Position numbers and translations under genes: made by a program | Shown here: positions 45,916 through 57,976 of the stretch, in pieces | Layout of the letters: every line of letters begins with the position of its first letter | Numbering within the stretch: the stretch's first letter is position 1 | The notes under the pieces: model-generated | Database searches by the model: none | The model's input: only the letters and a program-made list of their open reading frames with translations | Told to the model about the DNA's origin: nothing | Assembly (NCBI GenBank): GCA_029931535.1 | Contig: JAQPZY010001346.1 | Location: forward strand, 1 to 64,000 | Direction of reading: 5' to 3' | DNA length: 64,000 nucleotides | Source: Margaritifera margaritifera | Lineage: Eukaryota > Mollusca > Bivalvia > Unionida > Margaritiferidae

Positions 45916-45949
45916 TGCAAACTGCAATGATCCAGATCTGCCATTTTGT

Positions 45950-46320
45950 TATGAGTAATCAGTAGAACCAACAACATGGACCCTGATCTGTTCAACGTCT
46001 CATTCTGCCTTGTCCTTGTTGTGGCGTAGAAGAGGAATCAATGTTTTGCCAGCAGTGTGAAGCGAATTTATAGGGGTGTATCAGCAACCAAGGAGTTCCT
46101 TTCCTGTCTGAATCAACAATTTTTTTCCTGCTTTCATGAAGGCTTGTTTGGAACTTTGTTGATCGATGACAACATCTTGCAGAAATTTATTTATCATCTT
46201 TTAAAGCATGCAATCCTCAAGTGACTGTAAATTGTAAGACAGGTGCCACCATATGAAAAGTCTCCTAAACCATGTCCTCATTGTCGAGCTACACCTTGGT
46301 ACACAGGATACATTAGGTAC
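45950..46320 (-). pseudogene. Possible structural-protein remnant of a virus-like or Maverick-like element
   Basis: Minus-strand frames show a short Gly-rich motif (YPVYQGVARQ then GHGLG) near 46318-46260 and, in another frame, a basic segment rich in Gly, Lys and Leu near 46180-46010. The order resembles minor-capsid-like proteins that lie next to packaging-ATPase genes in adintovirus/Maverick-type invertebrate elements. It is heavily broken and the link is inference. No attempt is made to reconstruct it. Confidence 0.3.
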
Positions 46321-46653
46321 AATTCACTGGAGAATTGTTTTTGAAATGTAGTTTCACCATGACTTTTCATTTAGAGAATAGAATATTTTGTCTATGATCT
46401 CCTTTTATAGTAATATTGACACTGTCAAAATATGATTTACTGACACGAAGATAATGAGGATATACAAAGTCTCAGTGAACCTGATACATGTTTCCTCCTT
46501 CATAGTAAGCAGTTTTGAAAGGAATGACTCCTAGCAACAGAACGGCTGTGTTTTTATACAACATTGCACTCAGACATCAAATTCAGTCCTTCATTCAGTT
46601 CAACAGGATATCAAAAATACTTGAAGAATTGATTATTGTTGCTGTTGATATCT

Positions 46654-46914
46654 TTAGTGGAAGTGAGAGCTGTGTTTTCCACCGATGAGATGTAAAGCAT
46701 GAAAATAATATCCTGCAGGAATTCTCATAGCATTGAAGATGACAAGATGTGTTTCACTAGAGTCAGACCTGATCCCATCATCATGATGAGGAATTCCATT
46801 TACAAATTCAATGGAATCTCCATAACTTTCTTTGAGTAACGTGCAAGCCAACTGACACTCTTTGTAACACCACATGATATGTTGTGGAGGACAATCAAAC
46901 AAAAGGGATGGCAA
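46654..46914 (-). pseudogene. Fragment of a packaging-ATPase-like protein (A32 type), virus- or Maverick-derived
   Basis: An 86-codon minus-strand frame contains segments around W-C-Y-K-E-C, then D-S-I-E-F-V-N-G-I-P, and a hydrophobic strand THLVIFN where a Walker B Asp pair is expected. This order is familiar from FtsK/HerA-type packaging ATPases found in DNA viruses and Maverick-like elements of invertebrates. The Walker A part is missing upstream and the frame degenerates after the Walker B position, so it is a dead fragment. A possible second remnant lies 330 bp further along the same strand. Confidence 0.45.
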
Positions 46915-47498
46915 AGATACAGTTCATCCCATGATAAATTTAGTGAACAAACTGACTTTAATTGTTACAGTAGCACACAATTTAGTGAAAACACTTAAAA
47001 CTCTCACCCGGCTTTTTTTTTATAGTATATAAGTATGTTTGTGGGTATAGAGTGTGTAAGTACTCCTGCCCCTCGCTGGAACTCCCTACTTTGATATAAA
47101 TGTACACCAAATCTTACTCCAAGTTTGTTTGTTTTTGATACAGTGTAATCATTGCGTTCTATAAGCTGCTGCGAGAGTTGACATGTTATCAAAAACAAAA
47201 TGTGTACTTAACATCAGGTCAAAATCAAGACTTTTGTGTCAAATTGACAGATCATCAAATCATTAGTAGACCCTACTTTCAGATCGTCTATGACCTAAAT
47301 ATCTGGAAGCACCCAGTCCCAAAGCTTTAGCTAGAGCAGGATTTGGCTACTTGGGACAATGAGACCATACAAATGTAACACAAAATAAATCTTGGCAGGA
47401 ATATTTTCACTCCTTGTCTTCAATCTAGACCATGATTTGTAACATTGGAAAAAAGGTCAAGTCAGTGTAGGGTAACAGAAGAGATCTTGATTATATCA

Positions 47499-48045
47499 AA
47501 TTCTGCCTTCGTCCAACAATGTACAAAAAAAACATAATAAATAACAACAAATTTCACACCGTGCAATGAGTAAAGGTACCTTAAGGTAGTGAGGGCAACA
47601 AATCATAAAATTTGTAAAAATAAATAAACTGATGAATGACAATTTGCCTGATTTGTTTTTGCTAATACAACTGATTGATAGTAAGTAGCTGTTTTAGTGT
47701 GAGAATTACATTGACAACTGGAAAATAGAAGAAATACAGTATTACAGTTGTAAGCACTCAATTCAATCATGTGAGATTACAAGGAATAGGATTCCAATAG
47801 TGTATATATTTTATTCATCAATGCAATCTTGGATTCCTATTAGAACATATACTGATGCAGAAAAGAATTCATGCCTGTGAAGAAATTCAAAAAAGAAAGA
47901 GAGTAAAAAAGAAGATGTGTTTTTGAAATATAATTTTGATAATATTCATGAGAATATACAAAAAGAAAAACCATAAGTGTCTCTATTATGTCTTGATTTG
48001 TTCTTTTTTTAAGTATAGCTTAGGTATTCAAACACACACAGATAC

Positions 48046-48113
<68 letters not shown>
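47499..48113. repeat. Tandem duplication, copy A, ending in (CT)n
   Basis: Shares with copy B 'ctcaattcaatcatgtgaga' then ttacaagg, 'ggattcctattagaa.atat', 'gtgaagaaattcaaaaa' and 'gatttgttttttaagtat'. It ends in a ~64-base CT run (48049-48113). Confidence 0.88.
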
Positions 48114-48116
<3 letters not shown>

Positions 48117-48133
48117 AGAACCAAAACTGGCAC

Positions 48134-48741
48134 ACGCCAAATTCTGTCTGACAATATACAAGAAAAAAAAATCTGGTCTCAACAGCAATATTTTTACACC
48201 ACGCATTGAGTAAGTTAAAATGTCAAGTCAGTACTAGGATTGGCAAATTTGTTACATTTGTTGCAAACATTTTAGTACGAGAATTACATCAAAAGGCTGG
48301 AAAATAGAAGAAATAAAGTATTACGGCTATATTCACTCAATTCAATCATGTGAGATTACAAGGAGAATAGGAGTCCAATAGTGTATGTATCTTCTTCACC
48401 AGTGCAATCTAGGATTCCTATTAGAATATATACTGACGCAGAAGAAAAACACATGCTTGTGAAGAAATTCAAAAAGGAAAGACAGTCAAAAATAAGAAAA
48501 ATGAAATTTTGACGTGTGCTTTTTAATTTCGTTTTGATTCCTAATCACAAGAATATACCAAAAATAGTAAGTATCTCTATGTCATGATTTGTTTTTTAAG
48601 TATGGATGAGATATTCAAACACATACATGCACATGAAGGGATTTGGTTTTTGTCTCATTTGGCAGCGGTGAGCAGTATCTCTTTTCCAAACGATCTAGGA
48701 AGGGTTGTGTAAAGGGACATCATTTTTGTTTTATGTGGATT

Positions 48742-48787
<46 letters not shown>
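48134..48787. repeat. Tandem duplication, copy B, ending in (CT)n
   Basis: It begins ~20 bp after copy A's CT run (ccaaattctgtctgacaat) and follows copy A with an offset shifting from about 640 to 580 bp owing to a small deletion. It ends in its own CT run (48745-48787). Confidence 0.88.
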
Positions 48788-48790
<3 letters not shown>

Positions 48791-49307
48791 GTCATAATGA
48801 CTTTTCGTAGTCAAAATTCGGCGCAGTCAAAATGTCTACGTGAAAAATGTAGAACCATATACAAATATTAAAATAAAAACTTGTTTTATTTTACTATAAT
48901 CTAATAAACATTTCATGGCATGTAATTGTAAATAACATTTGCCATAGTAAAAATAAATCTCCCCCTCCCTCCTCTTTCTCATTGACAGGGTTGTAGGGAT
49001 GATGATTATGGTAAGGGAAAATTAGTTTTGCTTAAAAAGGAGATGGTCGGGAAGTTAAAGAGGGGTTTTACTTTTTTTATATGGGGTCAATAGCGCAGTG
49101 AGGGATAGGGAGGTTAAGTTATGTTTATAAGGAATTTAAATTCTATTGTTATACCCCTTTCTTTTGCATTTTACCCCTGCCTTGCGTAGATAAGTAACAA
49201 TGCGTGCTGGTCAGTCGAAAAGAGGTGTGGGTCAGTAGGTATTGGGGTATTGGATAGTATGGGTGGGGTAATGGAAAGTTGGTCACTGTGTATTGGTTAG
49301 TCTAACA
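48788..49307. other. Non-coding sequence, locally G-rich
   Basis: Stretches with 'ggttagtctaac' and 'ggggtattgg' motifs. Nothing coding seen. Confidence 0.35.
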
Positions 49308-49530
49308 TGATTTCCCATCTTGACGCTATAAACCCATAACATGGCTGCAAAAAAGTAAATAAAATATTTAACATAGGATTTCCCATCTTGACGCTATCAA
49401 CTCACAACAGCGCAAAAAAAAAAAAAAAAAAAAAAAAAAGAATTATTTAACATAGGATTTCCCAACTTGTCGACAGAATCCCACAAGATAGCGGTAAAAA
49501 CCTGATTTAAGGTAGGATTTCCCATTTTAT
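49308..49530. repeat. Four diverged ~65-bp repeats with poly-A
   Basis: 'gatttcccatcttgacgcta' or a close variant starts near 49311, 49377, 49456 and 49517, preceded by 'taacatag'. The second copy carries a 27-base A run. Confidence 0.8.
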
Positions 49531-50640
49531 CTCTCAAGTGACGTCCTATACTACTACTGGAAAATATCCTGACATATTTAAATAGTTTAATATTATCTCG
49601 TCGGCATATGCTTATGGACAGACGACTGATAGTGAAACGTGACAGACACCATGTCCTCACATAAGCTCCATTGGCCTCAACAAAAATATGAAAAAATTGG
49701 AATATCATATCTATGCTTTGCAGGCCAGACGACAAATTTAGGTCTGTCACAAACCTTTTTGTTATATACTCACAATCATCATCGTCGTCGTCGTCGACAT
49801 TATCATCACCATCATCGTCGTCGTCGTCTTCTTCCTTACCTGCTAATGAAAAGGAGGAATTAACAATTTACAACATATAAAGGATGCATGCAGGGAAACT
49901 CAGTATCAGAACTTTAAAATACTGAAATTGAGTTTCATATAAATAACCTAAAATTTAAAGTTGCAACAACTTGATGAAACTCGCTAGTCTTTATGAGCAA
50001 ACTATATGGTTGTTCCAAGTGTTTCTCTTGCCCTATCATTACTGATTTAGATACCACAATCCAAATCGATATGTATAAAAAATAAAATATGTAATAATCA
50101 TTATGTATAAATAAAATATCTTAAGTCAAAAGTCCTTTACATTAATTTCTATAAAAAAAAATGAATGTAAACTTCAATTCTGAAAAGTCACTTTTAAGAT
50201 AAATCATACAATCATTTTATAATTAGTTGACGGTGAAACGATCATGTGGTGGAAAGGGTAATAATCCTTATATATGGACCTAGATGCTTGTGATTTGGAA
50301 ATTCTGACTATATTATTATCTGGAGGAAAGAATACAGACACAGTTGTTAATGTTGGCTGCATGTATTAGCAAAATTTGAAATGCCTAAACTGTTTTTGCT
50401 CGGAAAGTGTTCATGTCCAAAAATGAGTTTTCCAAGATGATCAGTGATGATGGACAGATATGTAAATGTATGAATGAACAGGAGCAAATCATTCCACCTC
50501 TCTAATATCACTACCGAATAGGAAACAATAATATTTTTTACAAAAATAACAAAATAACAGAGCTGTTGCGGGACAGCACAGCTAAACTATTCCAAGAATG
50601 ACAGACTAAAATTTTTTAAAAATTTATTAAAATTAATGTT
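49531..50640. other. Non-coding sequence with a GAC/GTC-rich simple repeat
   Basis: A 'cgtcgtcgtcgtc' stretch at 49785-49835 reads as poly-Asp on the minus strand. No family resemblance or convincing splice context. Confidence 0.35.
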
Positions 50641-50654
50641 CAAAACATAATATG

Positions 50655-50963
50655 TAGGTCACAGTGGCCTCCTCAAAGAGGACTGGTGTACTGCACATGG
50701 AGATCAGTCCCATAAGCAAGTTTCATGACCCTGATATGAATAGTTCCTAAAATATTTACAAAAATGACAAAATGACTTAAATTAACATATAGGTCACCTA
50801 CTTTAAAAGGAATAATGTACAACTCACTGAGACTGATCCATTACCAGTTTTCATGACTCTGCTATGAATAGTACCTGAGAAAATGACGATAAAGCTAAAT
50901 TCATCACAACCAGAATATGTCAAAGTGACCTATTTTTGTTTAAACTGGTTTAGAGAAAATAGA
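50655..50963. repeat. Diverged ~145-bp repeats
   Basis: 'taggtcac.gtggcct', 'cataggtcacctactt' and 'gtcaaagtgacctatttt' blocks, each followed by 'catgac..tgctatgaatagt'-type blocks, indicate two to three old tandem units. Confidence 0.5.
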
Positions 50964-51050
50964 GGTTCATCCCATGACAAGGTTTAAAGACCGGTTCATC
51001 CCATGACAAGGTTTAATGACCGGTTCATCCCATGACAAGGTTTAATGACC
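50964..51050. repeat. 29-bp tandem repeat, three copies
   Basis: The unit ggttcatcccatgacaaggt then ttaatgacc occurs at 50964, 50993 and 51022, almost identical. Confidence 0.93.
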
Positions 51051-51955
51051 ATTCTAAGAATAATGCCCGAGAAATCAATGTAAATGCAAGAAGTGGCGTA
51101 ATGTCAAGCTTTCTGAAATTCCGTATCAAGGTGCTCGAGTTAGAAGTCGAGCAGTAGCAATTGTTTTCTCGTTCATTCAATTTGTTATTTTTATTAATTT
51201 AAAGTCAGTTGACACAGAAGTGTAAACTGAGTTTTGCTCTAGAGCTCTTTTTTTTTAACTAAACATTTCACTTGCTATGTTATGTCTGCTGTATCTTGCA
51301 TTATGACGAATCAGTTATTTGGTATACGGAAGGATAATAGTCACTGTGTTTGTTTTGCTTGGACTATTTGCCTTTGCCAGCGTTCTCTGCACATGATCAC
51401 AGGAAGATATAATCCAAAGTTAGACGATTATTTATGTTCTTTAGGTTATACAAAATTGTAATCATATCTAAATGTGACTTCTATTTTTTACAAACAGCGA
51501 TCGCGTGATCTATGCTTCGAGAGATGCAGATATCATTTATATTTTGTATGCAAATAAGCAATTTAGGTAGTTCAGCACAAAAAGTTATTTACGTGCGGTA
51601 TAATGTGATCACTTAGATTCGTAGAGAACGTGCACTTTGCGGGTCAGTAAACTTTTTGCAGACCAGCCGCTAACAGAAACACTGATACAAAAAGGTTACA
51701 TAATACAACAAAGGATGTTTATGTATCCATGTATATGTGGGTATGGTGATAGATGTGTATATGGTGTGTTGGTAGACCCAAGCATTTATTATCTGACTTA
51801 TCGAACAGGTATTGACCGGTATGCACAGTATGGCCCGAACACTTGTTTATTTAGACACGTGTGATTATAGTATCACAGGTACTAGATGTAGGTCTCCCAA
51901 TTTTCTGAAAATTCAGGGTGCAGCTTATATAGCATTCTTGTATAGCGAGCTATTT
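51051..51955. other. Non-coding sequence
   Basis: No coding or mobile feature recognised. Confidence 0.4.
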
Positions 51956-52773
51956 GGTCCATAAATTGGAAACGTTTCGGTATCTTGAGGTTTAATTAGG
52001 CAAACTCGAGAGAGGTAATCAGAGAATAGTTTTGAATCACATGCTATCTGTAACACGCAAAATCGAACTCTCAATTATGTGAAATCGAAACTTCCACTTT
52101 GCATAATCGAACTACCTAGAAAGCTAAAATGGCTATAACGAGAAAACTTTTCGCGTTATCGAAGCTCGATCGCGCGTATTCGGAACTCGAATACGCGATC
52201 TCAAGAGACTAATTGGAAAAGTCGTTTGAAACACATGATCACGTATTGGAGACAACATCAATGAGCATTCTCGATGTTCAAGTAAGCGAATTTGAGAGTC
52301 AACAGAGAAGTATTTTTATCACATGATTTCTCTCCTGGTCGCGTATTGGAAGAACGATTCACGTTTTCTAGGCTTGAATACGTGATCTCGAGTCTCAAAC
52401 ACGCGATCTAGAGAGAGCCTGTGATTAAAACCAACTTTCCGATTCGCTGTCTCGAAAATGCGTATTTGAGACTCCAGAATGGACATTTCTGTTGTCTCGA
52501 ATACATGTTCATGTGATTCAAACGATTTTCCAATTGGTTCTCTCGAGATCGCATACCGAAGCTTCAAATACGCGCATTTGAGCTTTGAGAACGCGAAATG
52601 TTTTCAGGTTATCGTTCTGTTGACATACCAGGTAGTTTGATTACGAGACGTGGCAGTTTTGATTTCGCGAAGTGGATAACTCGATTGTGGGTAATGCAGA
52701 GCTCGATCACGTTAGTTACAGAGATCATGTGATTTAAAGTGTCTTCTGACTGGCTCTCTCCAATTTATGGACC
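51956..52773. repeat. Large imperfect palindrome (foldback), ~400-bp arms, CpG-rich
   Basis: The outermost 14 bases ggtccataaattgg (51956-51969) are the exact inverse of 52760-52773. Reading inward on both strands the arms stay collinear: 'cacatg.tctctgtaac', 'aaatcgaaactgccac', 'taatcgaactacctg', 'aacatttcgcgtt.tc.aag', 'caattggaaaa.tcgtttga', 'attcgagacaaca'. The centre is near 52365. Motifs like 'gaatacgcgatctcgag' recur within each arm. No protein is encoded. CpG is frequent, unlike the flanks. Class unknown: foldback element, MITE or decayed subterminal repeats of a larger transposon. Confidence 0.8.
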
Positions 52774-54381
52774 CGATGGTTTGCTAAATACTTGACATAT
52801 GAACACAGCTCTTCTCTTGCAAAAGGACTATGTGTTGTTTAACGCAATAAAGTCATTATGATTGATATATGATTCATCATCCAAGCGAAATATATCGACA
52901 TGGGAAGCACTTAATCAAACCTAAGTCTAGACTCACCTCAACAACCCCTTCCTTCAAGTTCAGAATGAATATAGATATATAATTAAAATTATACTTTAAT
53001 ATGGATCGAACCTGAGTAAAAAAAACCATTTACTTAAAAAATTGGTGCATATTGTATCTTCAGCAGGAGGGCTCTTGCGAAGACCAAAACTACAGCATAT
53101 AACCAAAGAAATTGCAGCTTACAAATGATCTACTACTGGAATTCATAAGATCGGATGTCTGGCAATGGCAATTTGTTGTCAGGTAATATAGGAATACCTG
53201 GCACATAATTTATATTACCATACTGTGTAATTTTGATTCGCAGTACCAACCATAAAACTTCATTTATCTATAGGAATTCATAGGTACATGCTGCGAATTC
53301 TTAAAAAGAATGTAATGTATAGTTATCTGGAGATAATGCTGATTATATCCAGGTAATACAGAGACACCTGCCAGAGAATTGGGGGAGAAAGAGGAAAGAC
53401 TACATAGTATTTTGAATAGGAAGCCTTTAGAAGATATGGAAGTGGATCTATGAAAGTCAAAAATAGGATATCACCAGGGCATAATATCGCGGGCGTCAAA
53501 TCAAAAGACTTTTTAAGTACTTTAGCGTGGAATTAATTGTTATCATCTCACTGACTCATGGGGCCCCAGAGCAGGAGTTGAAAGGTCAGAAAAGGATGTC
53601 ATAAATCCTTGTTTTGTGGGTATCAGATTAAAGGTTTTGAGATACCTTGAAATGGATTGTTTTTATTGTTGATAATACAGCTTTAAAACTTGGTAAGTAA
53701 CTTCCCTATAAGTGAAGATTGGCAGTAACGTTTCCAAATTTCCAACCAATTTTCCTCCCCTCCATCAGCCCTAGGACCGTGTAAAGAGTTAAAAAAAATA
53801 CCTCCATAAATTTGATTAAGCTTTAACTTTACTTCTGATACAGTTCTCAAATAACTCAATATTTATCACAGATGCAACACCTTTTCTTGTTGTTGGCCCT
53901 AGGGGCCCTATGGTGGGGGTCAAAGGATGTTAAAATTAGCACATCAATCAAAGGTCTTTGAGAATACTTTAACATGAAATAATTTTAGTCTATGCTATAA
54001 AAAGCATGGTGATTAAATAAAATGGAAAGTATAAAATTTGAAAACATAGCGTTTCAAAACGCGTGTATTATGCGAGGCTTGCCATCGACTCCTGCTGCAA
54101 ATTTAATTTATGTAATGTGTTGAATGAGTTCTATCTTTTGCGAGGCGTGGTGAGCACAAGTTTTAAATTTTTTCAACGAGTGTTGTCATTTTCTTTTAGA
54201 CTTAACGCAAATAAAAGAATGTATTTATCATATGACGACGAAATACTGATTGTATTTCATCAAACCACAAATTACACATGTAAATAAAGGATCTTACACA
54301 AGTGTTCAGTACATAAAAAATTTATGACGGGTTAATTAATAGTATGTACCACGAAATGCTTACAACAAATGTCATTATACA
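52774..54381. other. Non-coding sequence
   Basis: No exon or repeat recognised. Short open frames lack support. Confidence 0.4.
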
Positions 54382-54522
54382 TTTATCACCCTTGTTATGG
54401 GGAGATATGAAGATTTTTTTAATCCAATGCAAGTCATGTTTCACAAGGGTGAAGCCAGAGTGGAACATGACATGTCACGGGTGAACAAACCTTCATATCT
54501 CTCCCAAACAAGGGCAATAAAT
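54382..54522. mobile_element. Short foldback MITE, 141 bp
   Basis: 'cccttgttatggggagatat' then gaag at the left pairs with 'cttcatatctctcccaaaca' then aggg at the right. Subterminal 'caagtcatgttt' and 'aacatgacatg' also pair. There is no coding capacity and no clear target duplication. Confidence 0.65.
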
Positions 54523-56764
54523 TGTGTATTATACCAAATCAAAAAAGACAGGCAGACACGCAAAGGAGACGCAATGTTTTGTTACCTGACATGTTGCATT
54601 CTGTGGGCCAATCATTGACAATGCTACTTTTATGAGGTATAATAAATTTCATTATTCAACAAGCTTCATAAATTTAATGTCAAAGAAACCAGAGTTTGAA
54701 ATTCTATTAGGTAATGTTAAGGCTTTGCATTACTCAATGGCGTTGCTAAAATGTATACCGTGGATGGACAAACGTCATTTAACTTAAAAATAATGCCGAT
54801 AAATGTTTTATTATACTGAAGAAAAGCAACATTATCTGGGACAAAAAGGACAGACATCATGAGCACAGTTTGTATTATGCTATTTAAGAATGAATGCTGG
54901 TGAAATACATGACTAACTTACAAAAAAAAAAGTGTTTTCCATACAACAACAAAAAAAAAAAAAAAAAAAAAGGTGTGCACTCTGTTGCGTTAGGCTTACA
55001 TGGTCCAGTTTATATACTTGTACACATTTACAGACGTATGTATATTTACATAAGTATGTAAATCTTGTCACATGAACATATTTGAATTTGCAAGCGTGTA
55101 TTTGTACTGTAATAAACCTAGGGTATGTGCTATTTGTATTTACGTCTCTATGTCTAGCTTTGTTAGATTTTAGTGATTATTTGCTTGATTATGGGGAGTC
55201 GGTGTTGGGAAGATATTTCTCAACCCGAGTAATTAGCCAATTTCTAGAAGCAGACGTCATAATGTACAGCATTCACTAGATTTTATGACAGTGAGCAAGG
55301 ATTAGTTTTGTAAAATGGCCTAATTTCTTAACATAGTGAATTATCTGGATAGTTTTAGGTATACGTGTTTAGTAATTTGAGATAGGTAATTCTTTGTATT
55401 GGGTGTTTGGGTCGTGTTTTGTATTGCATGTCATGAAGAACTAATATTCGGCTCGAAAAGGCTTACTAATAAGTCATACAAATATGAAATAAGAGAAAAA
55501 CCATGCAAGTGTGAAATTGGAGTTTCGCATTGTGTGGTCATTAGGTGATTAGAGGAAAATGACTGTAGTATTTGCGCATTTAAGAACCTTTCAGCTGACT
55601 ACGACTGCTGTCTTGAGGTCCTTGGAAATAGGGGAAAACATGTACATCAAGCCACGCTAACGCAAGTGTTTGATTCGCTCGGTATGAGACCTCTTGCGTG
55701 TAACAGTACAATCTCTGGAGATAGGGCAAAAGCATTTGCATATGTATCAATTTGCATAGAATGTAAAAAGACTTTACCGACATGTCATCAACTACCTATG
55801 ACCAATAGAAGGGCTATCAGCTTGGGCCCGTTATATCATGTTACATATTGTGGATCACCATGTGGGGATTATTTACACAACCTAGAATAAAACATAAAAA
55901 ATATATAGTAACTTTGAGCCCAAAATATGACAGAAACTACTGCTTTGATTTTACTACAAATATGATCTTCTTGTTTTTTTTTTAAATTTTTTTTAAATTT
56001 TTTTTACCTCATATAATAAGTTTATAAAATTCCATATTTATTGATGGATTACAAATTATTTTCTTATGAAAATAAGCTTGGGTCGGGCTTCCAGAAAAAA
56101 TTGGATATTACCATTAAATACGAGGAAACAATATAGCCATTAATTGCATATGATTTTGTTCAAATGTTTTTTAAAATATCAGAACAGAATCAGAATATTT
56201 TCTTTCAGTAATGTAGACTACTGGCCCAAATATCATACATACATATTAAAGAATCAAACAGATATGAGATGAATATAACATGTACAAATACAGTAAGTGT
56301 GAGTATTTGCATCTTCATAATACTTTTCTTTTTTCCATGCTAAAGAATACAAACTTACAAATTGATACAGTAGTTTCTCCATGACTTATTCCCAAGGCAT
56401 CAACAAATTTCTCTTCACGTGGTTTAAAATACAGAAACAGAGGTATTAACTTAGAGTTTTCAACCACTTATTATGATACGTTTTTTGTTATTATCTTTCG
56501 TTGTTATGTGACTGTAACTCCTTTTCTACCGCCCAAGTTATCATGATATAACTTGAGTTTGGCTTGCCAGTTGATCCTAAGTGTTTAGGTTTCCCGATAG
56601 CTTCCATAAAATTTATTGGCGGGGAAACTCTCTAATCGAAAGAAAGAAATAGCCAGAGTATTCTGTCCTCCTTTTATTTATAGTGAATAGGGAGGTGTCA
56701 CTCCATTGCGATGCGCGAAAGGTTTTTACATTGCTGGGGTACGAGAGGTGACCAGGCTCGAACT
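54523..56764. other. Non-coding sequence
   Basis: A 23-base A run lies near 54949-54971 and T-rich runs near 55975-56010. No coding or mobile feature recognised. Confidence 0.4.
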
Positions 56765-56812
56765 GTAAGGAAGAGACAGAATTCTGAATGTGTGAAGGTA
56801 CGGTCTTGCTTT
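56765..56812 (+). repeat. 47-bp direct repeat, left copy
   Basis: gtaaggaagagaca and 'gaaggtacggtcttgctt' recur at 57617-57663 (gtacggaagagaca, taggtatggtcttgctt). The two copies bracket the 33-bp array. Confidence 0.7.
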
Positions 56813-56850
56813 ATTAAATTAAACAACACTCTATATACAAAAATTACATA

Positions 56851-57124
56851 CATAAAATTATACACTTTGGATATAAAATTACACATAAAATTATACACTT
56901 TGGATATAAAATTACACATAAAATTATACACTTTGGATATAAAATTACACATAAAATTATACACTTTGGATATAAAATTACACATAAAATTATACACTTT
57001 GGATATAAAATTACACATAAAATTATACACTTTGGATATAAAATTACACATAAAATTATACACTTTGGATATAAAATTACACATAAAATTATACACTTTG
57101 GATATAAAATTACACATAAAATTA
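56851..57124. repeat. 33-bp minisatellite, eight identical copies
   Basis: The unit ataaaattatacactttgga then tataaaattacac is repeated eight times without visible difference plus a partial ninth. 33 is a multiple of three, so 11-residue periodic open frames exist on both strands; they are artefacts. Perfect identity implies recent expansion or homogenisation. Confidence 0.95.
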
Positions 57125-57616
57125 TTATATTCATTAAAGGCTTACCAACTTCATACAATTCTATAATTTCAGCATTTAAAATATGATATAACTCATCAAA
57201 TGTTCAAATAACAACAAATAATCAATATATAATTAGAACTAGTATGAACCCACTATTTATAAATAATACTGAAATTGTTTTGTAGGAATGACAAAACTTT
57301 GAATGTTAGACCCCAAATACCAAAACAAACTGATTTGTGACTAGAAAATATCCTATTCCCAAACCAATTACCAATGAGCATGAAGTTGGCAACGAAATCG
57401 TTTATACATTTAAATTCAGCACTAAAATTACAAATATCATATGAATTTCTCATAAAAATTGGAACAACCCATAAAACACTATATTTTGCAATTCACACTA
57501 TAGAATAAAATATGCAGTTTGTCTAAGAGAAAAAACTGAAATAAATTTCACAATATCTCCAAACGTCAAATTATTGCAGCAACTTTATAATGTATAAAAG
57601 TAATTGTTTCTTACAT
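57125..57616. other. AT-rich non-coding sequence
   Basis: Nothing recognised between the 33-bp array and the right copy of the 47-bp repeat. Confidence 0.4.
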
Positions 57617-57663
57617 GTACGGAAGAGACATAACCCTGGTTATGTGTAGGTATGGTCTTGCTT
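57617..57663 (+). repeat. 47-bp direct repeat, right copy
   Basis: Partner of 56765-56812 with about nine differences. Confidence 0.7.
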
Positions 57664-57976
57664 CCCGTTGCCAAAAAACGGTTAGTTGGTAAGGCGAAGC
57701 TCACGTCACCTGACTTTAGAGTTCATGACCTTCCCAACACTAATACACTTTTTAACTTGCTGACATAAAGCAAGAAGACTTTGGTAACATAAGCGAAGAA
57801 GAACTCGGCTCTTATGTTTTCCTGCACGTAGCAGCTTACTATATAACGTAGAATATAGGAAGGGTCACTGTAATATATGTTTGTAATGTAAAAGTATCGT
57901 AGCATTCAGCTACTACGCATATTCTACTTTATACAAATTATAAAAATTTGAGTCGTAACATATCTATATCTTTACA

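Noticed and set aside
48009..48206. Arg-Glu repeat and Ser-Leu repeat open frames
   Set aside because: Translations of the (CT)n microsatellite.
49397..49860. Minus-strand frame with poly-Asp followed by ~110 residues
   Set aside because: The acidic run is a simple repeat and the rest overlaps the ~65-bp repeats and a poly-A run. An AG acceptor exists, but there is no family resemblance or donor.
56698..57166. Periodic 11-residue open frames on both strands (up to 151 codons)
   Set aside because: Direct consequence of a 33-bp tandem repeat. Both strands are equally open and there is no family resemblance.
56765..57663. Possible LTR pair of a retroelement
   Set aside because: The direct repeats are only ~47 bp, diverged, lack TG...CA ends and enclose no gag-pol sequence.
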